From assembly GCF_035271705.1 (NCBI RefSeq), contig NZ_DATERI010000212.1:13451-77450 (forward strand): DNA of 64,000 bases, given 5' to 3'. The position numbers were made by a program, and so were the translations under genes. Shown one piece after another: positions 24,244 to 32,957 of the stretch; position 1 is the first letter of the stretch, and every line of letters starts with the position of its first letter. The notes below the pieces were generated by a model. It ran no database searches. It had not been told where the DNA came from and saw nothing but the letters and a program-made list of their open reading frames with translations. The DNA comes from Buttiauxella sp035271705. GTDB taxonomy: Bacteria > Pseudomonadota > Gammaproteobacteria > Enterobacterales > Enterobacteriaceae.

Positions 24244-26967
24244 ATGGCTACGATTCATGTAGACGGCAAAGAATATGAGGTAAACGGGTCAGACAACCTG
24301 CTGCAAGCATGTCTGTCACTCGGCCTTGATATTCCTTATTTTTGCTGGCACCCGGCGCTAGGCAGCGTCGGTGCTTGCCGCCAGTGTGCGGTGAAGCAAT
24401 ATCAGAACGCAGAAGATCTTCGTGGCCGCCTGGTGATGTCATGTATGACACCCGCCTCAGACGGTACGTTTATCTCTATTGACGATGGTGAAGCAAAGGA
24501 ATTCCGTGAAAGCGTTGTGGAATGGTTGATGACTAACCACCCGCACGACTGTCCGGTTTGTGAAGAAGGCGGCAACTGCCACCTGCAAGATATGACGGTG
24601 ATGACCGGTCATAGCTTCCGTCGCTACCGCTTTACCAAACGTACTCACCGTAACCAGGATCTCGGACCATTCATTTCTCACGAAATGAACCGCTGTATTG
24701 CCTGTTACCGCTGTGTGCGTTACTACAAAGATTATGCCGACGGCACAGATCTGGGCGTCTATGGCGCTCATGACAACGTTTACTTCGGTCGTACTGAAGA
24801 TGGCACGCTTGAGAGCGAATTCTCCGGTAACCTGGTAGAAATTTGCCCGACAGGCGTGTTCACGGATAAAACGCACTCCGAGCGCTATAACCGTAAGTGG
24901 GACATGCAGTTTGCACCAAGCATCTGCCAACAGTGCAGCATCGGCTGTAACACCAGCCCTGGCGAGCGCTACGGTGAATTGCGTCGTATCGAAAACCGCT
25001 ATAACGGTACCGTAAACCACTACTTCTTGTGTGACCGTGGCCGCTTTGGTTATGGCTACGTCAACCTGAAAGACCGTCCACGTCAGCCAATCCAACGTCG
25101 TGGTGACGATTTGATAGCGCTGAACGCTGAACAAGCGATGCAGGGTGCGGCAGATATTCTGCGCCAGTCGAAGAAAGTTATCGGTATTGGCTCCCCGCGC
25201 GCCAGTGTTGAAAGTAACTTCGCACTGCGTGAACTGGTGGGTGCAGACAACTTCTACACCGGTATTGCAACCGGCGAACAAGCGCGTCTGCAACTGATGC
25301 TCAAAGTGCTGCAAGAAAGTGGTATTCATACTCCAGCGCTGCGTGAAATCGAATCCTACGATGCCGTTCTGGTGCTTGGCGAAGACATTACACAAACCGG
25401 TGCGCGTGTTGCGCTGGCTGTGCGTCAGGCAGTAAAAGGCAAATCACGTGATATGGCAGCAGCCCAGAAAGTGGCTGACTGGCAGATTGCGGCCATCCTC
25501 AACATTGGCCAAAACGCTAAACATCCACTGTTTGTCACCAACATTGACAGTACCCGTCTGGACGACATCGCCGCGTGGACTTACCGTGCGCCGGTTGAAG
25601 ATCAGGCGCGTCTGGGCTTTGCGATTGCCCATGCGCTGGACAGCAATTCCCCAGCCGTTGAACTCGACCGCGACTTGAAAAACAAAGTCGACGTGATTGT
25701 TCAGGCATTGGCGGGTGCGAAGAAACCCCTGATTGTTTCCGGTACTAACGCCGGTAGCACAGCAGTGATTCAGGCAGCAGCAAACGTTGCGAAAGCACTG
25801 AAAGGCCGTGGTGCCGATGTCGGTATCACTATGGTCGCGCGTGCAGTGAACAGCGTGGGTCTGGGTCTGATTGGTGGCGGCTCGCTTGAAGAAGCGTTGA
25901 GTGAACTGGAAAGTGGCGCTGCCGATGCGGTAGTGGTACTGGAAAACGATCTGCATCGCCATGCTTCTGCAGCTCGCGTTGATGCGGCCCTGAGCAAAGC
26001 TCCGCTGGTGATGGTTATCGACCATCAGCGTACCGCGATTATGGACAAAGCCCATCTGGTGCTGTCTACCGCAAGCTTTGCTGAAAGCGACGGTACGGTT
26101 ATTAACAACGAAGGCCGTGCGCAACGTTTCTTCCAGGTTTATGACCCGTCCTACTACGACCACTCGGTTGTGATGCTCGAAAGCTGGCGTTGGCTGCACT
26201 CCTTGCAAAGCACGGTTGAAAGCCGTGAAGTGGACTGGACGCAGCTTGACGATGTTATCGATGCTTGCGTGAAAGCGTTGCCGCAACTGGCTGGGATTAA
26301 AGAAGCGGCACCTGATGCCAGCTTCCGTATCCGTGGTCAGAAACTGTCACGTTCGCCAATTCGTTCCAGTGGTCGTACGGCGATGCGCGCGAACATTAGC
26401 GTGCATGAACCGCGTCAGCCACAGGATAAAGACACCATGTTCGCCTTCTCGATGGAAGGGAACAACAGCCCGTCGGCAATCCGTCAGCAGATTCCATTCG
26501 CATGGGCACCAGGCTGGAACTCACCGCAAGCATGGAACAAATTCCAGGCCGAAGTGGGTGGCAAACTGCGCCATGGTGACCCGGGTGTGCGTCTGATTGA
26601 AGCTTCCGAAACAGGTATTGATTACTTCACCGACGTACCGGAAATCTTCCAGGCAGAAGAAGGTAAATGGCGTATTGCGCCTTACTACCATCTGTTTGGC
26701 AGCGATGAAATGTCACAGCGCTCTCCGATTTTCCAGAGCCGGATGGCCGAACCTTACATCAAGCTTAACCCAGCAGATGCTGCAAAACTGGGCGTGAATG
26801 CGGGAAGCCTGATTTCGTTTAGCTATGAAGGCCAATCACTGAGTCTGCCGTTGCAACTTTCCGAAGGGCTGTCAGCAGGGCAGGTGGGTTTACCGATGGG
26901 GATGCCTGGCATTGCTCCGGTACTGGCGGGTGCTCGTCTTGAAAATCTTCAGGAGGCTGGCCAATGA
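24244..26967 (+). CDS. nuoG: NADH:quinone oxidoreductase subunit G
   Basis: Largest peripheral-arm subunit, 907 residues from the ATG at 24244, carrying several iron-sulfur clusters. The N-terminal [2Fe-2S] domain has CWHPALGSVGACRQC, followed by the His-ligated H-x3-C cluster (HPHDCPVCEEGGNC) and the ferredoxin-like C-x2-C-x2-C (CIACYRC). The molybdopterin-oxidoreductase-like domain begins with CQQCSIGCN, the extra N7-type cluster motif. The start at 24244 is preferred over the ATG at 24235 because GGAAG at 24229-24233 is ten bases from the former and one from the latter. The stop overlaps nuoH by four bases. Confidence 0.97.
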   Translation: MATIHVDGKEYEVNGSDNLLQACLSLGLDIPYFCWHPALGSVGACRQCAVKQYQNAEDLRGRLVMSCMTPASDGTFISIDDGEAKEFRESVVEWLMTNHPHDCPVCEEGGNCHLQDMTVMTGHSFRRYRFTKRTHRNQDLGPFISHEMNRCIACYRCVRYYKDYADGTDLGVYGAHDNVYFGRTEDGTLESEFSGNLVEICPTGVFTDKTHSERYNRKWDMQFAPSICQQCSIGCNTSPGERYGELRRIENRYNGTVNHYFLCDRGRFGYGYVNLKDRPRQPIQRRGDDLIALNAEQAMQGAADILRQSKKVIGIGSPRASVESNFALRELVGADNFYTGIATGEQARLQLMLKVLQESGIHTPALREIESYDAVLVLGEDITQTGARVALAVRQAVKGKSRDMAAAQKVADWQIAAILNIGQNAKHPLFVTNIDSTRLDDIAAWTYRAPVEDQARLGFAIAHALDSNSPAVELDRDLKNKVDVIVQALAGAKKPLIVSGTNAGSTAVIQAAANVAKALKGRGADVGITMVARAVNSVGLGLIGGGSLEEALSELESGAADAVVVLENDLHRHASAARVDAALSKAPLVMVIDHQRTAIMDKAHLVLSTASFAESDGTVINNEGRAQRFFQVYDPSYYDHSVVMLESWRWLHSLQSTVESREVDWTQLDDVIDACVKALPQLAGIKEAAPDASFRIRGQKLSRSPIRSSGRTAMRANISVHEPRQPQDKDTMFAFSMEGNNSPSAIRQQIPFAWAPGWNSPQAWNKFQAEVGGKLRHGDPGVRLIEASETGIDYFTDVPEIFQAEEGKWRIAPYYHLFGSDEMSQRSPIFQSRMAEPYIKLNPADAAKLGVNAGSLISFSYEGQSLSLPLQLSEGLSAGQVGLPMGMPGIAPVLAGARLENLQEAGQ

Positions 26968-27941
26968 GTTGGTTAACACCGGATGTTATCGACATTCTGC
27001 TGAGCATTCTCAAAGCGGTGGTTATCCTGCTGGTCGTGGTGACATGCGGCGCGTTCATGAGTTTTGGTGAGCGCCGTTTGCTGGGTCTGTTCCAGAACCG
27101 TTACGGACCTAACCGTGTTGGCTGGGGCGGCTCGCTTCAGCTCGTCGCGGACATGATCAAAATGTTCTTTAAAGAAGACTGGACTCCGCGCTTTGCGGAC
27201 CGAGTCATCTTTACCCTGGCACCAATGATTGCCTTCACCTCGCTTCTGCTGGCCTTTGCCATTGTGCCGGTCAGCCCAAGCTGGGTCGTTGCTGACCTGA
27301 ATATTGGTATTTTGTTCTTCCTGATGCTGGCGGGTCTTGCGGTTTACGCCGTACTGTTCGCTGGCTGGTCAAGTAACAACAAATACTCGCTGTTGGGTGC
27401 GATGCGTGCTTCTGCGCAGACGCTCAGCTACGAAGTGTTCCTGGGTCTGTCTCTGATGGGGGTTGTTGCACAGGCGGGTTCGTTCAATATGGGCGATATC
27501 GTTGATAACCAAGCTAACTTGTGGAACGTGATTCCGCAGTTCTTCGGCTTTATTACCTTCGCTATCGCAGGCGTGGCAGTGTGTCACCGTCACCCATTTG
27601 ACCAACCAGAAGCAGAGCAAGAACTGGCAGATGGTTACCACATCGAATATTCAGGCATGAAGTTTGGCCTGTTCTTCGTGGGTGAATACATCGGCATCGT
27701 GACGGTTTCAGCCTTGATCGTGACCCTGTTCTTTGGTGGCTGGCATGGCCCGTGGTTACCACCGTTCATCTGGTTCGCGTTGAAAACCGCGTTCTTCATG
27801 ATGATGTTCATTTTGATCCGTGCATCATTACCTCGTCCTCGTTATGACCAGGTGATGTCCTTTGGCTGGAAAATTTGCCTGCCGTTGACACTGGTCAATT
27901 TGCTGGTGACCGCTGCGGTCATTCTCTATCAGGCACCATAA
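26964..27941 (+). CDS. nuoH: NADH:quinone oxidoreductase subunit H
   Basis: Membrane subunit that, with NuoB and NuoD, forms the quinone chamber. The 325 residues equal the E. coli length and comprise about eight membrane helices. The conserved ERR-x-LGLFQNRYGPNRVG loop (about 35-52) and the acidic loop with HPFDQPEAEQELADGYHIEY (about 210-230), both part of the proton-coupling path, are intact. It overlaps nuoG by four bases and is followed by nuoI after 14 bases. Confidence 0.97.
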   Translation: MSWLTPDVIDILLSILKAVVILLVVVTCGAFMSFGERRLLGLFQNRYGPNRVGWGGSLQLVADMIKMFFKEDWTPRFADRVIFTLAPMIAFTSLLLAFAIVPVSPSWVVADLNIGILFFLMLAGLAVYAVLFAGWSSNNKYSLLGAMRASAQTLSYEVFLGLSLMGVVAQAGSFNMGDIVDNQANLWNVIPQFFGFITFAIAGVAVCHRHPFDQPEAEQELADGYHIEYSGMKFGLFFVGEYIGIVTVSALIVTLFFGGWHGPWLPPFIWFALKTAFFMMMFILIRASLPRPRYDQVMSFGWKICLPLTLVNLLVTAAVILYQAP

Positions 27942-27955
27942 GGGGTGAAAAAACC

Positions 27956-28498
27956 ATGACATTGAAAGAGTTAGTGGTTGGTTTCGGCACCCAGGTACGC
28001 AGTATCTGGATGATTGGTCTGCACGCGTTTGCCAAACGCGAAACGCAGATGTATCCGGAAGAACCAGTGTATTTACCACCGCGCTACCGTGGCCGCATCG
28101 TGCTAACGCGCGATCCGGACGGCGAAGAGCGTTGTGTTGCCTGTAACCTGTGTGCAGTAGCGTGCCCGGTCGCCTGTATCTCTTTGCAAAAAGCAGAAAC
28201 TAAAGATGGCCGCTGGTATCCAGAGTTTTTCCGAATCAACTTCTCGCGCTGCATTTTTTGTGGCTTGTGCGAAGAAGCGTGCCCAACCACGGCAATTCAA
28301 CTGACTCCAGACTTCGAACTGGGCGAGTTTAAGCGTCAGGATTTGGTGTACGAAAAAGAGGACCTGCTGATCTCCGGTCCGGGTAAATACCCGGAATATA
28401 ACTTCTACCGGATGGCAGGTATGGCAATCGACGGCAAAGATAAAGGCGAAGCGGAAAACGAAGCTAAGCCTATCGACGTCAAAGGCCTATTACCTTAA
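27956..28498 (+). CDS. nuoI: NADH:quinone oxidoreductase subunit I
   Basis: Peripheral-arm subunit with clusters N6a and N6b that hand electrons to N2. From the ATG at 27956 it is 180 residues as in E. coli; upstream in-frame starts lie within nuoH. Two classic 2[4Fe-4S] ferredoxin motifs are present: C60, C63, C66, C70 and C99, C102, C105, C109. A GGGGTG ribosome binding site precedes the start and nuoJ follows after 12 bases with its own AAAGGAG. Confidence 0.97.
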   Translation: MTLKELVVGFGTQVRSIWMIGLHAFAKRETQMYPEEPVYLPPRYRGRIVLTRDPDGEERCVACNLCAVACPVACISLQKAETKDGRWYPEFFRINFSRCIFCGLCEEACPTTAIQLTPDFELGEFKRQDLVYEKEDLLISGPGKYPEYNFYRMAGMAIDGKDKGEAENEAKPIDVKGLLP

Positions 28499-28510
28499 AG
28501 GAGCAAGGCA

Positions 28511-29068
28511 ATGGAATTCGCTTTTTATATTTGCGCAATCATCGCGGTCGGGACCACCCTGCGGGTGATCACGCACACCAACCCGGTGCATGCCTTGCTG
28601 TATTTGATAATCTCATTACTGGCCATCTCCGGGGTGTTCTTCGCCCTGGGGGCATACTTTGCCGCAGCGCTTGAGATTATCGTTTACGCCGGTGCCATCA
28701 TGGTGTTGTTCGTCTTTGTGGTCATGATGCTCAACCTCGGTGGTGCGGTCGTTGAACAAGAGCGTCAATGGCTGAAGCCGCAGTTGTGGATTGGCCCTGG
28801 TATTTTGTCAGCCATTCTGCTTTCGGTATTGGTGTACGCGATCCTGAGCCTGAATGACCAGGGTATCGACGGGACATATATCAGTGCTAAACAGGTCGGT
28901 ATCGCGCTATTTGGACCGTACGTTCTGGCGGTGGAGTTAGCCTCCATGCTGTTGCTGGCGGGGCTGGTTGTTGCATTCCACCTGGGTCGTGAAGACCGTG
29001 CAGGTGAAGTGCTGAGTAATCGCCAGGCTGACCAGGCTGTGAAAAGAAAATCAGAGGAGCACGTATGA
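28511..29068 (+). CDS. nuoJ: NADH:quinone oxidoreductase subunit J
   Basis: Membrane-arm subunit (equivalent to ND6), 185 residues with five predicted helices. The third helix contains the glycine-rich VYAGAIMVLFVFVVMML segment with the pi-bulge tyrosine typical of this subunit. It helps connect quinone reduction to the proton channels. The last four bases overlap nuoK, giving ATGA coupling. Length is one residue more than E. coli. Confidence 0.97.
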   Translation: MEFAFYICAIIAVGTTLRVITHTNPVHALLYLIISLLAISGVFFALGAYFAAALEIIVYAGAIMVLFVFVVMMLNLGGAVVEQERQWLKPQLWIGPGILSAILLSVLVYAILSLNDQGIDGTYISAKQVGIALFGPYVLAVELASMLLLAGLVVAFHLGREDRAGEVLSNRQADQAVKRKSEEHV

Positions 29069-29367
29069 TTCCGCTGCAACATGGACTTATCCTCGCGGCT
29101 ATTTTGTTCGTACTGGGGCTGACAGGGCTGGTGATTCGTCGCAACCTACTTTTCATGCTGATTAGCCTGGAAGTGATGATTAACGCAGCGGCACTCGCGT
29201 TTGTGGTCGCTGGCAGTTATTGGGGCCAGGCTGATGGCCAGGTGATGTATATACTCGCGATTAGCTTAGCTGCCGCCGAAGCCAGTATTGGCCTGGCGTT
29301 GTTACTGCAGCTCCATCGTCGTCGCCAGAGCCTGAATATCGATTCAGTAAGTGAGATGCGTGGATGA
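29065..29367 (+). CDS. nuoK: NADH:quinone oxidoreductase subunit K
   Basis: Membrane-arm subunit (ND4L equivalent) of exactly 100 residues with three helices. The conserved membrane glutamates essential for proton translocation are both present: in LISLEVMINAAA (E36) and SLAAAEASIGLAL (E72). It is overlapped by four bases at both ends (nuoJ upstream, nuoL downstream), so all three are translationally coupled. Confidence 0.97.
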   Translation: MIPLQHGLILAAILFVLGLTGLVIRRNLLFMLISLEVMINAAALAFVVAGSYWGQADGQVMYILAISLAAAEASIGLALLLQLHRRRQSLNIDSVSEMRG

Positions 29368-31205
29368 ACCTTCTCTGGTTAACCATTCTTTTGCCTTTTG
29401 TTGGCTTTTTATTGTTGGCGTTTTCTCGTGGTCGTTGGTCAGAGAATCTTTCTGCCACGGTCGGGGTCGGCTCGATAGGTCTGGCGGCGTTAGTCACCGC
29501 GATTGCCGGGCTTGATTTCTTTAACAACGGGCAACAAGCCTTTACCCAGCCGCTGTGGACCTGGATGTCAGTGGGCGATTTTAATATCGGCTTCAATCTG
29601 ATCCTCGACGGTTTGTCATTAACCATGCTGTCTGTGGTGACCGGTGTTGGCTTCCTGATCCACATGTTCGCTTCCTGGTATATGCGCGGTGAAGAGGGCT
29701 ACTCTCGCTTCTTCGCCTACACCAACCTGTTTATCGCCAGCATGGTGACTCTGGTTCTGGGCGACAACTTGTTGCTGATGTACCTCGGTTGGGAAGGTGT
29801 AGGTCTGTGCTCGTATCTGCTGATTGGTTTCTACTACACCGATCCGAAGAACGGTGCCGCAGCCATGAAAGCGTTTGTTGTGACCCGTGTGGGTGATGTG
29901 TTCCTCGCGTTCGCGTTGTTCATTCTCTACAACGAACTGGGTACGCTGAACTTCCGCGAAATGGTTGAGCTGGCACCGCAGCACTTTGCTGCCGGTAACC
30001 AGATGCTGACATGGGCAACCCTGATGCTGTTAGGCGGTGCGGTAGGTAAATCTGCGCAGTTGCCATTGCAGACCTGGCTTGCAGATGCGATGGCTGGCCC
30101 AACGCCAGTTTCAGCGCTGATCCACGCAGCCACCATGGTTACCGCGGGTGTCTACCTGATTGCTCGTACTCACGGCCTGTTCCTGTTAACGCCTGAAGTG
30201 CTGCATTTAGTCGGCATCGTCGGGGCAGTTACGCTGGTGATGGCGGGCTTTGCGGCTCTGGTGCAAACCGATATCAAACGTGTACTGGCGTACTCGACCA
30301 TGAGCCAGATTGGCTACATGTTCCTGGCACTCGGTGTACAAGCGTGGGATGCGGCGATTTTCCACCTGATGACTCACGCCTTCTTTAAAGCGTTGCTGTT
30401 CCTGTCATCCGGTTCGGTTATCCTTGCTTGCCACCACGAGCAAAACATCTTCAAAATGGGTGGTCTGCGTAAGTCCATTCCACTGGTGTATGTTTGCTTC
30501 CTGGTGGGGGGGGCCGCGTTGTCTGCACTGCCAATCATCACTGCGGGCTTCTTCAGTAAAGATGAGATTCTGGCCGGTGCGATGGCAAATGGTCATATGA
30601 ACCTGATGGTTGCGGGTCTGGTCGGTGCGTTTATGACCTCTCTGTATACCTTCCGTATGATCTTCATCGTCTTCCACGGTAAAGAGCAAATTCACGCTCA
30701 CGCGGGCAAAGGCATTACCCACCATCTGCCGCTGATTGTGTTGATGGTGCTGTCCACGTTCATTGGCGCAATGATTGTTCCGCCACTGCACGGTGTTCTG
30801 CCTGCAACCACTGAGCTTGCGCACGGTAGCGTGCTGACTCTTGAGATTACCTCAGGCGTTGTGGCGATTGCCGGTATCCTGATTGCTGCGTGGCTGTGGT
30901 TGGGCAAACGCACTCTGGTCACCGCTATTGCCAACAGTGCACCGGGCCGCTTCTTTGGTACCTGGTGGTTCCATGCCTGGGGCTTCGATTGGCTGTACGA
31001 CAAAGTCTTCGTTAAGCCATTCCTGGGTATCGCCTGGTTGATTAAGAGTGATCCGCTGAATTCACTGATGAACATTCCGGCAGTTCTTTCACGCTTTGCA
31101 GGTCGTGGCCTGCTGGTGAGCGAGAACGGTTACCTGCGCTGGTATGTGGCTTCAATGAGTATCGGTGCGGTCGTGATTCTGGGCTTGCTGCTGGTCTTGC
31201 GTTGA
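29364..31205 (+). CDS. nuoL: NADH:quinone oxidoreductase subunit L
   Basis: Antiporter-like proton-pumping subunit (ND5), the outermost of the membrane arm, 613 residues as in E. coli, with about 14 core helices plus the long lateral helix at the C-terminus. Key charged residues lie in GWEGVGLCSYLLIGFYY (glutamate in TM5), GKSAQLPLQTWLADAM (lysine in TM7) and SHLIHAATMV-like helix TM8 (ALIHAATMVTAGVYL). It overlaps nuoK by four bases. A 216-base spacer carrying a palindromic repeat separates it from nuoM. Confidence 0.97.
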   Translation: MNLLWLTILLPFVGFLLLAFSRGRWSENLSATVGVGSIGLAALVTAIAGLDFFNNGQQAFTQPLWTWMSVGDFNIGFNLILDGLSLTMLSVVTGVGFLIHMFASWYMRGEEGYSRFFAYTNLFIASMVTLVLGDNLLLMYLGWEGVGLCSYLLIGFYYTDPKNGAAAMKAFVVTRVGDVFLAFALFILYNELGTLNFREMVELAPQHFAAGNQMLTWATLMLLGGAVGKSAQLPLQTWLADAMAGPTPVSALIHAATMVTAGVYLIARTHGLFLLTPEVLHLVGIVGAVTLVMAGFAALVQTDIKRVLAYSTMSQIGYMFLALGVQAWDAAIFHLMTHAFFKALLFLSSGSVILACHHEQNIFKMGGLRKSIPLVYVCFLVGGAALSALPIITAGFFSKDEILAGAMANGHMNLMVAGLVGAFMTSLYTFRMIFIVFHGKEQIHAHAGKGITHHLPLIVLMVLSTFIGAMIVPPLHGVLPATTELAHGSVLTLEITSGVVAIAGILIAAWLWLGKRTLVTAIANSAPGRFFGTWWFHAWGFDWLYDKVFVKPFLGIAWLIKSDPLNSLMNIPAVLSRFAGRGLLVSENGYLRWYVASMSIGAVVILGLLLVLR

Positions 31206-31272
31206 GTTTGTAGTTTTTGTGTGAAGGGAACTTCACAGTAAAAATAAATCTTAAGTAACTGTTCCTGAAGGA

Positions 31273-31389
31273 CAGGCGTCATCGGCGAAGCCAGACTGAA
31301 CACCGCCAGCGCGCAGCAACCGGAGCGTACTCAAGTACGTGAGGATTGCGAGCACTGCCGGGGTTCAGTATGGCGAGCAAGATAGCCTG
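31273..31389 (+). repeat. Palindromic intergenic element between nuoL and nuoM
   Basis: About 117 bases bounded by CAGGC and GCCTG, with a strong inner palindrome at 31296-31368 (CTGAACACCG ... CGGGGTTCAG) centred on GCGTACTCAAGTACG. It is not an ERIC. It resembles the GC-rich palindromic intergenic repeats of enterobacteria (box C-like), but I cannot fix the family name without a search. As RNA it would form a stable hairpin inside the nuo transcript. Confidence 0.7.
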
Positions 31390-31421
31390 AGCAGGAGCAA
31401 AGATAAGGGACATACTTAGCT

Positions 31422-32951
31422 ATGTTATTGCCTTGGTTGATATTAATCCCCTTCATTGGCGGCTTCTTCTGCTGGCAGACTGAGCGCTTCGGCGTAAAAG
31501 TGCCGCGTTGGATTGCGCTGGTAACGATGGGACTGACACTGGCGCTCTCGCTGCAACTGTGGTTGCAGGGTGGCTACTCACTGACGCAATCCGCAGGTTT
31601 GCCGCAGTGGCAGTCTGAATTTATCCTGCCGTGGATCCCACGTTTTGGGATTGAAATCCATTTAGCCATTGACGGTCTGTCACTGCTGATGGTGGTGCTC
31701 ACCGGCCTGCTCGGTGTGTTGGCGGTACTGTGTTCCTGGAATGAAATCGAAAAATATCAGGGCTTCTTCCACCTCAACCTGATGTGGATCCTCGGTGGCG
31801 TTATCGGCGTGTTCCTTGCCATCGACATGTTCCTGTTCTTCTTCTTCTGGGAAATGATGCTGGTGCCGATGTACTTCCTGATTGCACTGTGGGGCCACAA
31901 AGCCTCCGACGGGAAGACGCGTATCACCGCAGCAACCAAGTTCTTCATCTACACCCAGGCAAGTGGCCTGGTGATGTTGATTGCGATCCTTGGCCTGGTG
32001 TTCGTTCATTACAACTCAACTGGCGTCTGGACATTTAGCTACGAGCAACTGCTGCATACTGAAATGTCCAGCAGCGTTCAGTGGTTGTTGATGCTGGGCT
32101 TCTTCATTGCGTTTGCGGTGAAAATGCCTGTCGTTCCATTGCACGGTTGGTTGCCAGACGCGCACTCCCAGGCACCAACAGCGGGTTCTGTTGACCTCGC
32201 AGGTATCTTGCTGAAAACCGCGGCCTACGGCATGCTGCGTTTCGCACTGCCACTGTTCCCGGAAGCGTCCGCTGAATTTGCGCCAATCGCCATGTGGCTC
32301 GGTGTCATCGGTATCTTCTACGGTGCGTGGATGGCCTTCGCGCAAACTGATATCAAGCGCCTGATTGCTTACACTTCTGTGTCCCATATGGGCTTTGTGT
32401 TGATTGCCATTTATACCGGCAACCAACTGGCTTATCAGGGTGCTGTGATTCAGATGATTGCTCACGGTCTTTCTGCGGCCGGTATGTTCATCATCTGCGG
32501 TCAGATTTACGAGCGTCTGCACACCCGTGATATGCGCCTGATGGGCGGCCTGTGGAACAAAATCAAATGGTTGCCAGGTTTGTCGATGTTCTTCGCAGTG
32601 GCAACCCTTGGGATGCCAGGTACCGGTAACTTCGTTGGCGAATTCATGATTCTGTTCGGCAGCTACCATGTCGTGCCAGTGATTACGATTATTTCTACCT
32701 TCGGTCTGGTCTTTGCCTCAGTTTATTCTCTGGCAATGATGCATCGCGCTTACTTCGGTAAAGCTAAAAGCGAAATCAGTGATAAACAGCTGCCTGGCAT
32801 GTCGCCGCGCGAGTTCTTTATCATCCTGTTGCTGGTGGTGTTGTTAGTCCTGTTGGGCTTCTACCCGCAGCCAATTCTGGATACTTCGCATGCCGCGATG
32901 AGCAATATTCAGCAGTGGTTTACCAGTTCAATTCCAACTACAAGGCCGTAA
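31422..32951 (+). CDS. nuoM: NADH:quinone oxidoreductase subunit M
   Basis: Antiporter-like proton-pumping subunit (ND4), 509 residues as in E. coli. Characteristic residues are in FFFFWEMMLVPMYFLI (TM5 glutamate, about 144), KMPVVPLHGWLPDAHSQAP (TM7 lysine and following loop, about 233-250) and the TM8 region AGILLKTAAYGMLRF (lysine about 265). About 14 membrane helices fill the sequence. It follows the repeat-bearing spacer after nuoL, and nuoN starts six bases downstream. Confidence 0.97.
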   Translation: MLLPWLILIPFIGGFFCWQTERFGVKVPRWIALVTMGLTLALSLQLWLQGGYSLTQSAGLPQWQSEFILPWIPRFGIEIHLAIDGLSLLMVVLTGLLGVLAVLCSWNEIEKYQGFFHLNLMWILGGVIGVFLAIDMFLFFFFWEMMLVPMYFLIALWGHKASDGKTRITAATKFFIYTQASGLVMLIAILGLVFVHYNSTGVWTFSYEQLLHTEMSSSVQWLLMLGFFIAFAVKMPVVPLHGWLPDAHSQAPTAGSVDLAGILLKTAAYGMLRFALPLFPEASAEFAPIAMWLGVIGIFYGAWMAFAQTDIKRLIAYTSVSHMGFVLIAIYTGNQLAYQGAVIQMIAHGLSAAGMFIICGQIYERLHTRDMRLMGGLWNKIKWLPGLSMFFAVATLGMPGTGNFVGEFMILFGSYHVVPVITIISTFGLVFASVYSLAMMHRAYFGKAKSEISDKQLPGMSPREFFIILLLVVLLVLLGFYPQPILDTSHAAMSNIQQWFTSSIPTTRP

Positions 32952-32957
32952 TTCGCC

